From positions 105,447-169,446 of the forward strand of contig NZ_JAERRK010000022.1 in assembly GCF_016741775.1 (NCBI RefSeq): 64,000 bases of DNA, read 5' to 3'. Below are positions 9,028 to 16,078 of the stretch, piece after piece. Origin of the DNA: Streptomyces actinomycinicus (GTDB lineage: Bacteria > Actinomycetota > Actinomycetes > Streptomycetales > Streptomycetaceae). The stretch's first letter is position 1, and the number at the start of each line of letters is the position of its first letter. The position numbers and the translations under genes were made by a program. Below the pieces are notes generated by a model that was not told the DNA's origin, searched no databases, and saw only the letters and a list, made by a program, of their open reading frames with translations.

Positions 9028-9959
9028 CCGCGACGACAGCCCCCTTGACGACCGCACCGGAACGCGCCACGCGGCCACCCTCCGCCCGCCTGCGCGCCTG
9101 GGCCACCCGGGCCCCCCTCATGCCCGCCCTCCTGTTCATGATCGCCGTGACCCAGCTGCCGTTCGTGGCCACGCTGGTGATCTCCTTCTTCGACTGGAAC
9201 GCGCTCTACCCCCAGGCCCGCCGCTTCACCGGCCTCGACAACTACCGCCAGGTGCTGACCGACGCGGACCTGCGCCACTCGGTGTGGACGACCGTGCTGC
9301 TCACGGCGACGGTGGTCCTGGCCAGCCTGGTCCTCGGCCTGGTCCTCGCCCTCCTGCTGGACCGCCGGTTCCCCGGCCGGGGCGTCGTGCGCACCCTGCT
9401 GATCGCACCGTTCCTCGTCGTCCCCGTCGCCGCCGCCCTGCTCTGGAAGCACGTCCTCTACAACCCCGAGTACGGCCTGTTCAACGGCCTGCTGCACTAC
9501 GCCGGCGGTCCCCGGCCCGACTGGATCTCCGGCACGCCGCTGCTCGCGGTCGAGGCCTCCCTGGTGTGGCAGTGGACGCCGTTCATGATGCTGATCCTGC
9601 TCGCCGGTCTGCAGAGCCGTGACCCCGAGCAGATCGAGGCCGCCCGGGTGGACGGCGCGAACGACTGGCAGGTCTTCCGCCATCTGACGCTCCCGCACCT
9701 GCGCCGCTACCTCGAACTGGGCGCTCTGCTCGGCTCGGTCCACGTCGTGCAGAACTTCGACGCGGTCTTCACGATCACCTCCGGCGGCCTCGGCACCGCC
9801 AACCTGCCCTACACCGTCTACCAGAGCTTCTACCAGGCCCATGAGAACGGCCTCGCCTCGGCCGCCGGCGTCCTGGTCGTCATCGGCTCGATCGTCATCG
9901 CGACCTTCGCCCTGCGCGTGGTGTCGTCCCTGTTCCGCGAGGAGGTGTCCCGCGCATGA
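9024..9959 (+). CDS. ABC sugar/polyol permease, MalF type
   Basis: 311 residues; its ATG overlaps the previous stop (ATGA). About six membrane segments are visible, beginning with MPALLFMIAVTQLPFVATLV. The cytosolic EAA loop that docks the ATPase reads IEAARVDGANDWQVFRHLTL. It forms the membrane channel with the product at 9956. No ATPase gene is present in the operon, as is common in Streptomyces, where one multipurpose ATPase (MsiK type) serves many importers. Confidence 0.93.
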   Translation: MTATTAPLTTAPERATRPPSARLRAWATRAPLMPALLFMIAVTQLPFVATLVISFFDWNALYPQARRFTGLDNYRQVLTDADLRHSVWTTVLLTATVVLASLVLGLVLALLLDRRFPGRGVVRTLLIAPFLVVPVAAALLWKHVLYNPEYGLFNGLLHYAGGPRPDWISGTPLLAVEASLVWQWTPFMMLILLAGLQSRDPEQIEAARVDGANDWQVFRHLTLPHLRRYLELGALLGSVHVVQNFDAVFTITSGGLGTANLPYTVYQSFYQAHENGLASAAGVLVVIGSIVIATFALRVVSSLFREEVSRA

Positions 9960-10801
9960 GCCTCATCGCCGTACGCGCCAGGAAGCACCGGGGCCTGGGC
10001 CTCGGCCTGGCGGCCTGGCTGGTCGGCATCGCCTTCTTCCTGCCCATCGCCTGGATGGCACTGACGTCCTTCCATTCCGAGGCGGACGCGGCGACCAGCC
10101 CGCCGTCCTTCGCCGCGTCGCTGACCCTCGACGGCTACCGCGAGTTCTTCGGGACGGGCGGTGGCGCCAGTCCCTGGCCGGCGCTCGTCAACTCCGCCGT
10201 GGCGTCGGTGGCCTCGACGGTCCTCGTCCTGCTGCTGGCGCTGCCGGCGGCCTACGCGCTGTCGATCCGGCGGGTGCGGAAGTGGACCGACGTCCTGTTC
10301 TTCTTCCTGTCCACGAAGATGCTGCCGGTGGTGGCCGGGCTGCTGCCGGTCTACCTCTTCGCGAAGAACACCGGGACGCTCGACAACATCTGGCTCCTGG
10401 TCGTCCTCTACACCTCCATGAACCTGCCGATCGCGGTGTGGATGATGCAGTCGTTCCTCGCCGAGGTGCCGGTGGCGGTCATCGAGGCGGCGCAGATCGA
10501 CGGTGCCCGCCTGCCGACGGTCCTCGCGCGCGTGGTCGCCCCCATCGCCCTGCCCGGCATCGCCGCCACCGCCCTGATCTGCTTCATCTTCAGCTGGAAC
10601 GAGCTGCTGTTCGCCCGGGTCCTGACGGGCGTGGTCGCCGAGACCGCCCCCGTCTTCCTGACCGGCTTCATCACCAGCCAGGGCCTGTTCCTGGCCAAGG
10701 TGTGCGCCGCGTCGCTCGTCATCTCCCTGCCGGTGCTCGCCGCGGGGTTCGCCGCCCAGGACAAGCTGGTCCAGGGCCTGTCGTTGGGAGCCGTGAAATG
10801 A
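9956..10801 (+). CDS. ABC sugar/polyol permease, MalG type
   Basis: 281 residues with a 4-nt overlap to the upstream permease. It has about six membrane segments and the EAA loop VIEAAQIDGARLPTVLARV. It pairs with the product at 9024 to form the importer. Its last codons overlap the ATG of the dehydrogenase gene, so transport and oxidation of the substrate are translationally coupled. Confidence 0.93.
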   Translation: MSLIAVRARKHRGLGLGLAAWLVGIAFFLPIAWMALTSFHSEADAATSPPSFAASLTLDGYREFFGTGGGASPWPALVNSAVASVASTVLVLLLALPAAYALSIRRVRKWTDVLFFFLSTKMLPVVAGLLPVYLFAKNTGTLDNIWLLVVLYTSMNLPIAVWMMQSFLAEVPVAVIEAAQIDGARLPTVLARVVAPIALPGIAATALICFIFSWNELLFARVLTGVVAETAPVFLTGFITSQGLFLAKVCAASLVISLPVLAAGFAAQDKLVQGLSLGAVK

Positions 10802-11787
10802 AGGCCGCCGTGATCGAGTCCGTGGGCCGCGCCGTCGTCGCCGAGGTCCCCGACCCCACGCCGGGGCCCCGCGAGGTCGTCGTCGAGGTCGCGGCGTGCG
10901 GTCTGTGCGGCACCGACCTGCACATCCTCAAGGGCGAGTTCGCGCCGAAGCTGCCCATCGTCCCCGGGCACGAGTTCGCCGGCACGGTGGCCGGCGTGGG
11001 CAGCCGGGTCACCGAGGTGGCGGCCGGCGACCGGGTGGCCGTGGATCCGTCCCTGTACTGCTACGAGTGCCGGTACTGCCGTACCGGTCACAACAACCTC
11101 TGCGAGCGCTGGGCCGCGATCGGCGTGACCACGGCGGGCGGTGCGGCACAGTACGCGGTCGCGCCGGTGGCCAACTGCGTGAAGCTGCCCGACCACGTGC
11201 GCACCGAGGACGCCGCCCTGGTGGAGCCGCTGTCGTGCGCGGTACGCGGCTACGACGTCCTGCGGTCCCGTCTGGGGGCCCACGTCCTGATCTACGGGTC
11301 GGGAACCATGGGCCTGATGATGCTGGAGCTGGCCAAGCGGACGGGCGCGGCCGGCGTGGACGTGGTCGACGTCAACCCGGCCCGCCTGGAGACGGCCCGC
11401 CGGCTCGGCGTCTCGGCGTCCGCGGCGAACGCCGACGAACTGGAGCGGCCGCAGGGCTGGGACGTGGTCGTGGACGCGACCGGCAACGCGGCCGCGATCC
11501 AGGACGGCCTGGACCGGGTGGCCAAGGCGGGCACGTTCCTGCAGTTCGGGGTGGCCGACTACGCGACGCGCGTCACCGTCGACCCGTACCGCATCTACAA
11601 CCAGGAGATCACCATCACCGGCTCCATGGCGGTGCTGCACAGCTTCGAGCGGGCGGCCGAGCTGTTCGCGAACGGTGTCCTGGACCCCGACGTGTTCATC
11701 AGCGACCGGTTCCCGCTGGAGCGCTACCCCCAGGCGCTGGAGCAGTTCGCGGCGGGGGTGGGCCGGAAGATCGTGGTGGTGCCCTGA
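10798..11787 (+). CDS. Zinc-dependent medium-chain dehydrogenase (sorbitol/threonine dehydrogenase type)
   Basis: 329 residues. Catalytic zinc ligands lie in CGLCGTDLHI and GHEF. A structural zinc site of four Cys is present (CYECRYCRTGHNNLCE). The NAD-binding fold follows with YGSGTMGLMMLELA and a DVNPAR strand suggesting NAD+ preference. Enzymes of this type oxidise polyols or sugar derivatives to ketoses. The gene is last in the DeoR-polyol operon, so its substrate is probably the imported compound or a derivative. Confidence 0.9.
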   Translation: MKAAVIESVGRAVVAEVPDPTPGPREVVVEVAACGLCGTDLHILKGEFAPKLPIVPGHEFAGTVAGVGSRVTEVAAGDRVAVDPSLYCYECRYCRTGHNNLCERWAAIGVTTAGGAAQYAVAPVANCVKLPDHVRTEDAALVEPLSCAVRGYDVLRSRLGAHVLIYGSGTMGLMMLELAKRTGAAGVDVVDVNPARLETARRLGVSASAANADELERPQGWDVVVDATGNAAAIQDGLDRVAKAGTFLQFGVADYATRVTVDPYRIYNQEITITGSMAVLHSFERAAELFANGVLDPDVFISDRFPLERYPQALEQFAAGVGRKIVVVP

Positions 11788-11850
11788 GCCGATCGGGGGG
11801 GCCGCTCGTCGGTAAGGGAACGGTAAAGCGGTGTCGTTCGTTCACCCGGC

Positions 11851-13062
11851 ATGACAGCTATGACCCCAGGCTCGAACATCCCTCTGTCGGCCGCCCGCGT
11901 GACGGTGGACGTCTCCGCTCCGGTGCGGCTCGACGTGTCGGGCCTGCTGCTCACCGCCGACGGCAAGGTGCGCTCCGACGACGACTTCATCTTCTACAAC
12001 CAGCCCGCCGGCCCGGGCGTGACGTACACCTCCGGCGGCGGCGCGGCACCGGACGCGATCACGGTGGACACCACCGCCGTGCCGCCGGACATCGAGAAGA
12101 TCGTGGTCACGGCCAGCCCGGACGCGGCCGGCCAGACCTTCCAGGGCATCGAGCCGACCGCCACGATCCGGGACGCGGACGGTGGCACGCCCCTGGCGAC
12201 GTTCACCCCGCCGCAACTCGGCACGGAGACCGCGCTGGTGGTCGTGGAGATCTACCGGCGCAACGGCCAGTGGAAGGCCCGCGCCGTCGGCCAGGGGTAC
12301 GCCAACGGGCTGGCGGGCATCGCGACGGACTTCGGCGTGACGGTGGAGGAGCCCGCCGCGGCCCCTGCGGCCCCGCAGCAGCCGGCCGCGCCGCCGGCCC
12401 CCGCAGCGCCGCCGGCCCCGGCCGTCCAGGCCCCGGTCGCACCGCCCGCCCCGGCCGCCCCGCCGGCTCCGGTACCGGGCGCCGGGAAGATCAACCTGGA
12501 CAAGGGCCGGGTGAGCCTGCAGAAGAACCAGACCGTTTCCCTGGTCAAGGGCGGCCGGCCGCTGCTGTCCCAGGTGCAGATGGGCCTCGGCTGGGAGCCC
12601 GCGTTCCGCGGCAAGGACATCGACCTGGACGCCTCGGTCATCGCCTACGGGCCGCAGCGCAACCACATCGACAGCTGCTACTTCGGCAAGCTGACGATCC
12701 TGAACGGCGCGATCAAGCACTCCGGCGACAACCTCACCGGTGAGGGCGGCGGTGACGACGAGGTGATCGTGGTCGACCTCGGCCGCCTGCCCCAGGACGT
12801 CACCGGTCTGGTCTTCACGGTCAACTCCTTCTCCGGGCAGAAGTTCACGGAGGTCGCCAAGGCGTACTGCCGCCTGGTCGACGCGGCGACGGGGGAGGAA
12901 CTGGTCCGCTTCGACCTCACCGGCGCGGAGCCGCAGACGGGCGTGATGATGGCCAAGCTCATCCGTCAGTTCTCCGGCGAGTGGGACATGACGGCGATGG
13001 GCGAGTTCGTCAAGGCCCGCACCGTACGGAACATGGTGCAGCCGGGGGCTCGCGCCCTGTAG
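11851..13062 (+). CDS. Double TerD-domain protein (tellurium-resistance/stress family)
   Basis: 403 residues. The N-terminal TerD-like domain (about 10-165, with LDVSGLLLTADGKVRSDDDF and VVEIYRRNGQWKARAVGQGY) is joined by a Pro/Ala-rich linker (about 168-210) to a second TerD domain (about 215-390, with MGLGWEPA and DLDASVIAY). TerD proteins bind calcium through acidic residues and act in membrane-associated stress responses; Streptomyces has many paralogues. The gene stands alone here. An alternative ATG lies 9 nt downstream of the chosen start. Confidence 0.9.
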   Translation: MTAMTPGSNIPLSAARVTVDVSAPVRLDVSGLLLTADGKVRSDDDFIFYNQPAGPGVTYTSGGGAAPDAITVDTTAVPPDIEKIVVTASPDAAGQTFQGIEPTATIRDADGGTPLATFTPPQLGTETALVVVEIYRRNGQWKARAVGQGYANGLAGIATDFGVTVEEPAAAPAAPQQPAAPPAPAAPPAPAVQAPVAPPAPAAPPAPVPGAGKINLDKGRVSLQKNQTVSLVKGGRPLLSQVQMGLGWEPAFRGKDIDLDASVIAYGPQRNHIDSCYFGKLTILNGAIKHSGDNLTGEGGGDDEVIVVDLGRLPQDVTGLVFTVNSFSGQKFTEVAKAYCRLVDAATGEELVRFDLTGAEPQTGVMMAKLIRQFSGEWDMTAMGEFVKARTVRNMVQPGARAL

Positions 13063-13112
13063 CCCACGGGTGCCGGAGCCGCGCCGGGGCCCGCCGTCGT
13101 GGCCGCGGCCGG

Positions 13113-13240
13113 CCGTCGGCTGCGGCACCGTGCGGGCCTCTCGCGCAGTTCCCCGCGCCCCCTGCGGCGCGTCCGCCGTCGACTGCGGCACCGTGCGGGA
13201 GTGCTCGTGCGGTTCCCCGCGCCCCTCGCGGGGCGCGAGC
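13113..13240. repeat. Imperfect 63-bp direct duplication of a Streptomyces-type intergenic repeat
   Basis: Two copies start at 13113 and 13176, each reading CCGTCG(G/A)CTGCGGCACCGTG and ending in a TTCCCCGCGCCCC block. The second copy ends in the hairpin listed separately. Similar GCAGTTCCCCGCGCCCC repeats are dispersed in Streptomyces intergenic regions (background knowledge). Confidence 0.6.
13218..13237. terminator. Hairpin between convergent terD-like and tetR genes
   Basis: CGCGCCCC (13218-13225) pairs with GGGGCGCG (13230-13237) around a TCGC loop. It sits 11 nt from the end of the convergent TetR gene. Confidence 0.6.
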
Positions 13241-13247
13241 GGCTCCC

Positions 13248-13817
13248 TCAGGGGGTCCGCAGTCCCTCGGTCAGGAGGGCCAGGTAGCGGCGGATCCCCC
13301 GCTCCCCCGTGCCCGCCAGTTCCGCCGCCGAGGCCACTCCGTGCGCCAGACGCAGGACCTCGATCGGCTCCACGTCCCCCCGCAGCGTGCCCTCCGCCTG
13401 CGCCGCCTCCACCAGCCGGGTCACCGCGCCCTTCACCGTGGTCGCACACACCGTCGTCGCCGCCGCACCGCCGTCCGTCACGGCCGAGCCGAGCAGGGCC
13501 TTCATGCCCCGCACCTGCACGGTCCCGACGGCCAGCTCGTACAGCCACTCCAGCAGCGCCTCACCCGCCGGCAGCTCCTTCGCCAGTTCGCCGGCACGCG
13601 CCCCCAGCGCCTCCATCCGCTCCACGTAGGCCGCCTCCAGCAGCGCCTGCCGGGTCGGGAAGTGCCGGTAGAGCGTGCCGGAGCCGACGCCCGCCCGCTT
13701 GGCGATGTCGTCGAGCGACGCGTTCTCCCCGTGCTCGGCGAAGGCCTCGGCCGCCACCTTCAGCAGCCGCTCGTAATTGCGCCGGGCGTCCGCGCGCATG
13801 GGCCTGCCCTGCGTCAT
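13248..13817 (-). CDS. TetR-family transcriptional regulator
   Basis: 189 residues from ATG 13817, chosen because GAGGAGAG lies just upstream; an in-frame ATG 90 nt earlier lacks such a site. The N-terminal helix-turn-helix is clear (AEHGENASLDDIAKRAGVGS, then GTLYRHFPTRQALLEA). The C-terminal ligand domain is not diagnostic. Many TetR proteins of this form repress a neighbouring efflux or oxidoreductase gene, but no such gene is adjacent, so the target is unknown. Confidence 0.92.
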   Translation of the reverse strand: MTQGRPMRADARRNYERLLKVAAEAFAEHGENASLDDIAKRAGVGSGTLYRHFPTRQALLEAAYVERMEALGARAGELAKELPAGEALLEWLYELAVGTVQVRGMKALLGSAVTDGGAAATTVCATTVKGAVTRLVEAAQAEGTLRGDVEPIEVLRLAHGVASAAELAGTGERGIRRYLALLTEGLRTP

Positions 13818-13990
13818 CCGCTCTCTCCTCGCGAACCGGGGACTCTCTCCGCACCATACCGAGCACGGAACGGAGACAGCCCCCGAGTACGGGCCCCTGC
13901 ACGTCACCGCCGGACCCGGCGGACAGACGGCGGATCGCCGGCGGACAGCCGCCGGGTGGGCGGCAGCCCGTCGCCGCCGCGGTGGGACGG

Positions 13991-15571
13991 TCAGGTGAGC
14001 CAGGGCCAGTGGCCGTCCCGGCCGTTCTCCAGCAGCGGGACCATGCGGAAGCCGGCGTCCGAGAGCCCGCCGAAGGTGTGCCGGTTCCCGGTGCCGGACG
14101 GCCCGTGGCCCGCCCGGTAGCCCTCCAGGTTCCAGGTGTACACCGGGACACGGTCCGGGATCTGGGCGGTCGGCCCGCCGTTGCGGTGCGGGGCGTACTG
14201 CTCGTCGGTGACGATCAGCACCCGGTCGTGCTTCCGGTAGTGCCGGCGCACCGCCTCGGTCGTGTCGGTGCCGCCCAGGTCGCCGAAGCGCTCCAGGACC
14301 CGCAGCACCGACTCCCCCTTACGGAACGGCACCCGGTCGCTGGTCGAGCCGAACTGGACCAGGTCGGCGTCCGCCGCCCGCAGGGCCAGCGCCGTACCGA
14401 AGACCGCCGCCGCGTCCGCCCGGTTGAGCTGCGACCGCTGGGACACCTGTGACCAGAACATCGAGCCCGAGCGGTCCACCAGGACCAGCGTCCGGCCCGG
14501 CAGCGCGGGCACGTTGGCCAGCGAGTGGCCGAGTGCCTGCTCCAGCGGGTAGGACCAGCGCAGCGAGGGCGCGTGCTGGTAGGCCGCCAGGTAGCGGAAC
14601 GGGAACTGCCGCGAACGGCGCACCTGCTCCGGGTCGCTGATCTTCGCCGCGACCTGTGCGGCGACCTCGTCCGAGACCCCGGCCTCGTCGAAGTTGCGCA
14701 GGTTGCGGACGAGTGCCATCGCGCCCATGGACGGGATCACGGCCTCCCAGGCCGCCTTGTCCATCGGCCCCTGCAGCCAGCCGGCCAGCGCCTCCCAGGT
14801 GATCCCGGCCGCCGCGAGCCGCTCGGCACCGCCGGGCGAGGTGACCACGGCCCGCCGCTGCGCCACGGGCAGCGCCATCAGCTCGCGGTGCGCGGTGAGC
14901 ACCGGCAGCGCCGCGGGCGGCTCGGCGGTGTCCGGGTGGTGGCGCCGGTCGAGGGCGTACCGGAACAGCTCGCCCTGCCACGGCCGGTCCGGGTCCGGTG
15001 CCGCGTGCACGAGGTTGAGGATGTCGCCGAAGCGGTAGCCCTTGGACGCGGTGTCGTACTTCAGCAGCGACTTGGCGTGGTAGAGGCGTCGTACGGCGTC
15101 GGCGACACCGCGCTTGACCGGCTTGGGGATCGCGCGGCCGTACGTCGCCGTCCAGTACCCGAGCAGCTCGCCGGGCTCGTCCGGGCGCTGCAGCACCGAG
15201 TCCACGACCTGCCGGTTGGACGGGCCGCCGGTCGCGCCGGCCGCGAGGCGCGCGTGCACGTACTCGGCGGCGCCGACGATCGAGGCCGTGCGCATGTTCC
15301 CGTCACCGCGCAGCCAGCCGAGCAGGGCGGCCGTCCAGTCCGGGTCGCTGACGGCCAGGCCGCGCAGGAGACGGGTGAACCGGTCGTCGCGGTCCTCGGC
15401 GCGCTCGTAGAAGGTGCCCGTGGCGAAGTGGGACACGGCGAGCAGGAAAAGCTCGGAGCGCGCGTCACGCTCCTGGCCGCGGCCGCCCTCGTACGTACGC
15501 AGCACCCGCCCGGTCGAGGTGACCCGCGAAGTGGGCTGCGCGCGGGCGGACTTTCTGTTGAATCGCGCCAT
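13991..15571 (-). CDS. rsr: TROVE-domain RNA-binding protein, bacterial Ro60 orthologue (Rsr)
   Basis: 526 residues from ATG 15571 (GGGGG upstream; an ATG 42 nt earlier is less likely). Residues 1-355 form the helical-repeat TROVE ring (GRVLRTYEGG, LFLLAVSHFATGTF, GLAVSDPDWTAALLGWLR). Residues 358-526 form a von Willebrand A domain with an intact metal site (DRSGS 366-370). Ro60 proteins are RNA-binding rings that hold Y RNAs and misfolded RNAs. In bacteria, Rsr can tether to polynucleotide phosphorylase through a Y RNA and aid rRNA processing and stress survival. Three Y-RNA-like elements lie immediately upstream on the same strand, the closest ending 53 nt before the start. Confidence 0.95.
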   Translation of the reverse strand: MARFNRKSARAQPTSRVTSTGRVLRTYEGGRGQERDARSELFLLAVSHFATGTFYERAEDRDDRFTRLLRGLAVSDPDWTAALLGWLRGDGNMRTASIVGAAEYVHARLAAGATGGPSNRQVVDSVLQRPDEPGELLGYWTATYGRAIPKPVKRGVADAVRRLYHAKSLLKYDTASKGYRFGDILNLVHAAPDPDRPWQGELFRYALDRRHHPDTAEPPAALPVLTAHRELMALPVAQRRAVVTSPGGAERLAAAGITWEALAGWLQGPMDKAAWEAVIPSMGAMALVRNLRNFDEAGVSDEVAAQVAAKISDPEQVRRSRQFPFRYLAAYQHAPSLRWSYPLEQALGHSLANVPALPGRTLVLVDRSGSMFWSQVSQRSQLNRADAAAVFGTALALRAADADLVQFGSTSDRVPFRKGESVLRVLERFGDLGGTDTTEAVRRHYRKHDRVLIVTDEQYAPHRNGGPTAQIPDRVPVYTWNLEGYRAGHGPSGTGNRHTFGGLSDAGFRMVPLLENGRDGHWPWLT

Positions 15572-15623
15572 GGCGAATTCCCCCGAATTCACTGGAGTTT
15601 CGGAGGGAAGCACAGCACAAGGA

Positions 15624-15779
15624 GGGTGCCCGAGATCAGGAGTCGGCGACGGGACTTATCATCTGGCGCGTCTTCCTTTCCGCCACACCGGCCGCGAGCC
15701 GATGACGGGATTCGAACCCGCACCCCTGTTCCCAAGGACCAGATCCCTGAAGTATCCGCTGCCTGCGCACCGGGCACCC
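15624..15779 (-). ncRNA. Y-RNA-like element B (YrlA type) with tRNA-Leu-like permuted mimic
   Basis: Predicted RNA of about 156 nt, read on the minus strand. Its ends pair perfectly over 9 bp: GGGTGCCCG (15779-15771) with CGGGCACCC (15632-15624). Inside the stem the 5' side has GTGCGCAGGC and TACTTC, and the 3' side has CGCCGA and TGATCT, all shared with the neighbouring elements. The distal part is a permuted tRNA: T-arm 15721-15705 (loop TTCGAAT), acceptor strand CATCGGC (15704-15698), 5-nt loop, acceptor strand GCCGGTG (15692-15686, one G-U pair), and D-arm 15683-15668 with a GG in its loop. An inner stem ATCTGG/CCAGAT (15744-15739 with 15666-15661) takes the place of the anticodon stem. 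Closed acceptor stems of this kind define bacterial YrlA RNAs. Position next to the Ro gene supports the call. The exact ends are inferred from pairing. Confidence 0.82.
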
Positions 15780-15789
15780 ACCATGTGCT

Positions 15790-15870
15790 GCGCCTCCCGA
15801 GATCAGTTCGGCGGCGGTTCCGGATTCTCTTTGCAAAAGAAGTAACCGCAGCCTGCGCACCGGGAGGTGC
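15790..15870 (-). ncRNA. Short Y-RNA-like element C lacking a tRNA mimic
   Basis: About 81 nt between elements A and B. The closing stem is CCTCCCG (15867-15861) with CGGGAGG (15799-15793), possibly extended by two pairs after an A-C mismatch. Inside it, GTGCGCAGGC and TACTTC on the 5' side and CGCCGA and TGATCT on the 3' side match A and B. A second stem GCGGTT/AACCGC is present. The distal loop is only a small hairpin (TTCTTT with AAAGAGAA, one bulge) with no T-arm or D-arm. It looks like a Ro-binding stem alone, or a remnant. Whether it is a separate RNA or part of a longer precursor cannot be told. Confidence 0.6.
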
Positions 15871-15882
15871 ATGAAGTTCGGT

Positions 15883-16019
15883 GTCCAGAGATCGAGGTCG
15901 GCGGAACCACGTGGTGCTCTGCCCCTGAGCTACACCGGCCTGTCGGAGCCGGTGGCGGGATTCGAACCCGCGGCCTCCCCATTAAGAGTGGAAGTAGGTC
16001 CTGCCTGTCGCACCTGGAC
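15883..16019 (-). ncRNA. Y-RNA-like element A (YrlA type) with permuted tRNA mimic
   Basis: About 137 nt. The closing stem is GTCCAG (16019-16014) with CTGGAC (15888-15883). The 5' side carries GTGCGACAGGC and TACTTC; the 3' side carries CCGCCGA and CGATCT, as in the other elements. The mimic is very tRNA-like: T-arm 15971-15955 (5-bp stem, loop TTCGAAT), acceptor strand CACCGGC (15954-15948), 8-nt loop, acceptor strand GCCGGTG (15939-15933, perfect 7-bp pairing), the two-base TA linker, then D-arm 15930-15916 (GCTC stem, loop AGGGGCA). No anticodon arm exists. It is the most promoter-proximal of the three; TAGAGT at 16032-16027 would place its start at about 16020. Confidence 0.82.
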
Positions 16020-16026
16020 GAGGACA

Positions 16027-16032
16027 ACTCTA
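16027..16032 (-). promoter_or_regulatory. Candidate -10 element for the Y-RNA/rsr transcription unit
   Basis: TAGAGT matches the actinobacterial -10 consensus (TAGACT/TAGGAT) and lies 7-12 nt upstream of the predicted 5' end of element A. No clear -35 is visible. No comparable promoter is seen before elements B or C, which suggests one transcript or processing. Confidence 0.45.
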
Positions 16033-16078
16033 GGAGGGGGCCGCGGGACGAGCGAGCGAATTAATCACCGACCGGATA

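Noticed and set aside
15705..15721. Ordinary tRNA gene suggested by the TTCGAAT T-loop
   Set aside because: There is no D-arm or anticodon arm upstream in the correct order; the D-arm lies downstream of the acceptor strands.
15698..15939. A single tRNA gene with a very long insertion (GCCGGTG at 15939 pairing with CATCGGC at 15698)
   Set aside because: The nearer partners (CACCGGC at 15954 and GCCGGTG at 15692) pair as well or better, and the permuted order repeats twice. The intervening DNA contains complete terminal stems of separate elements.
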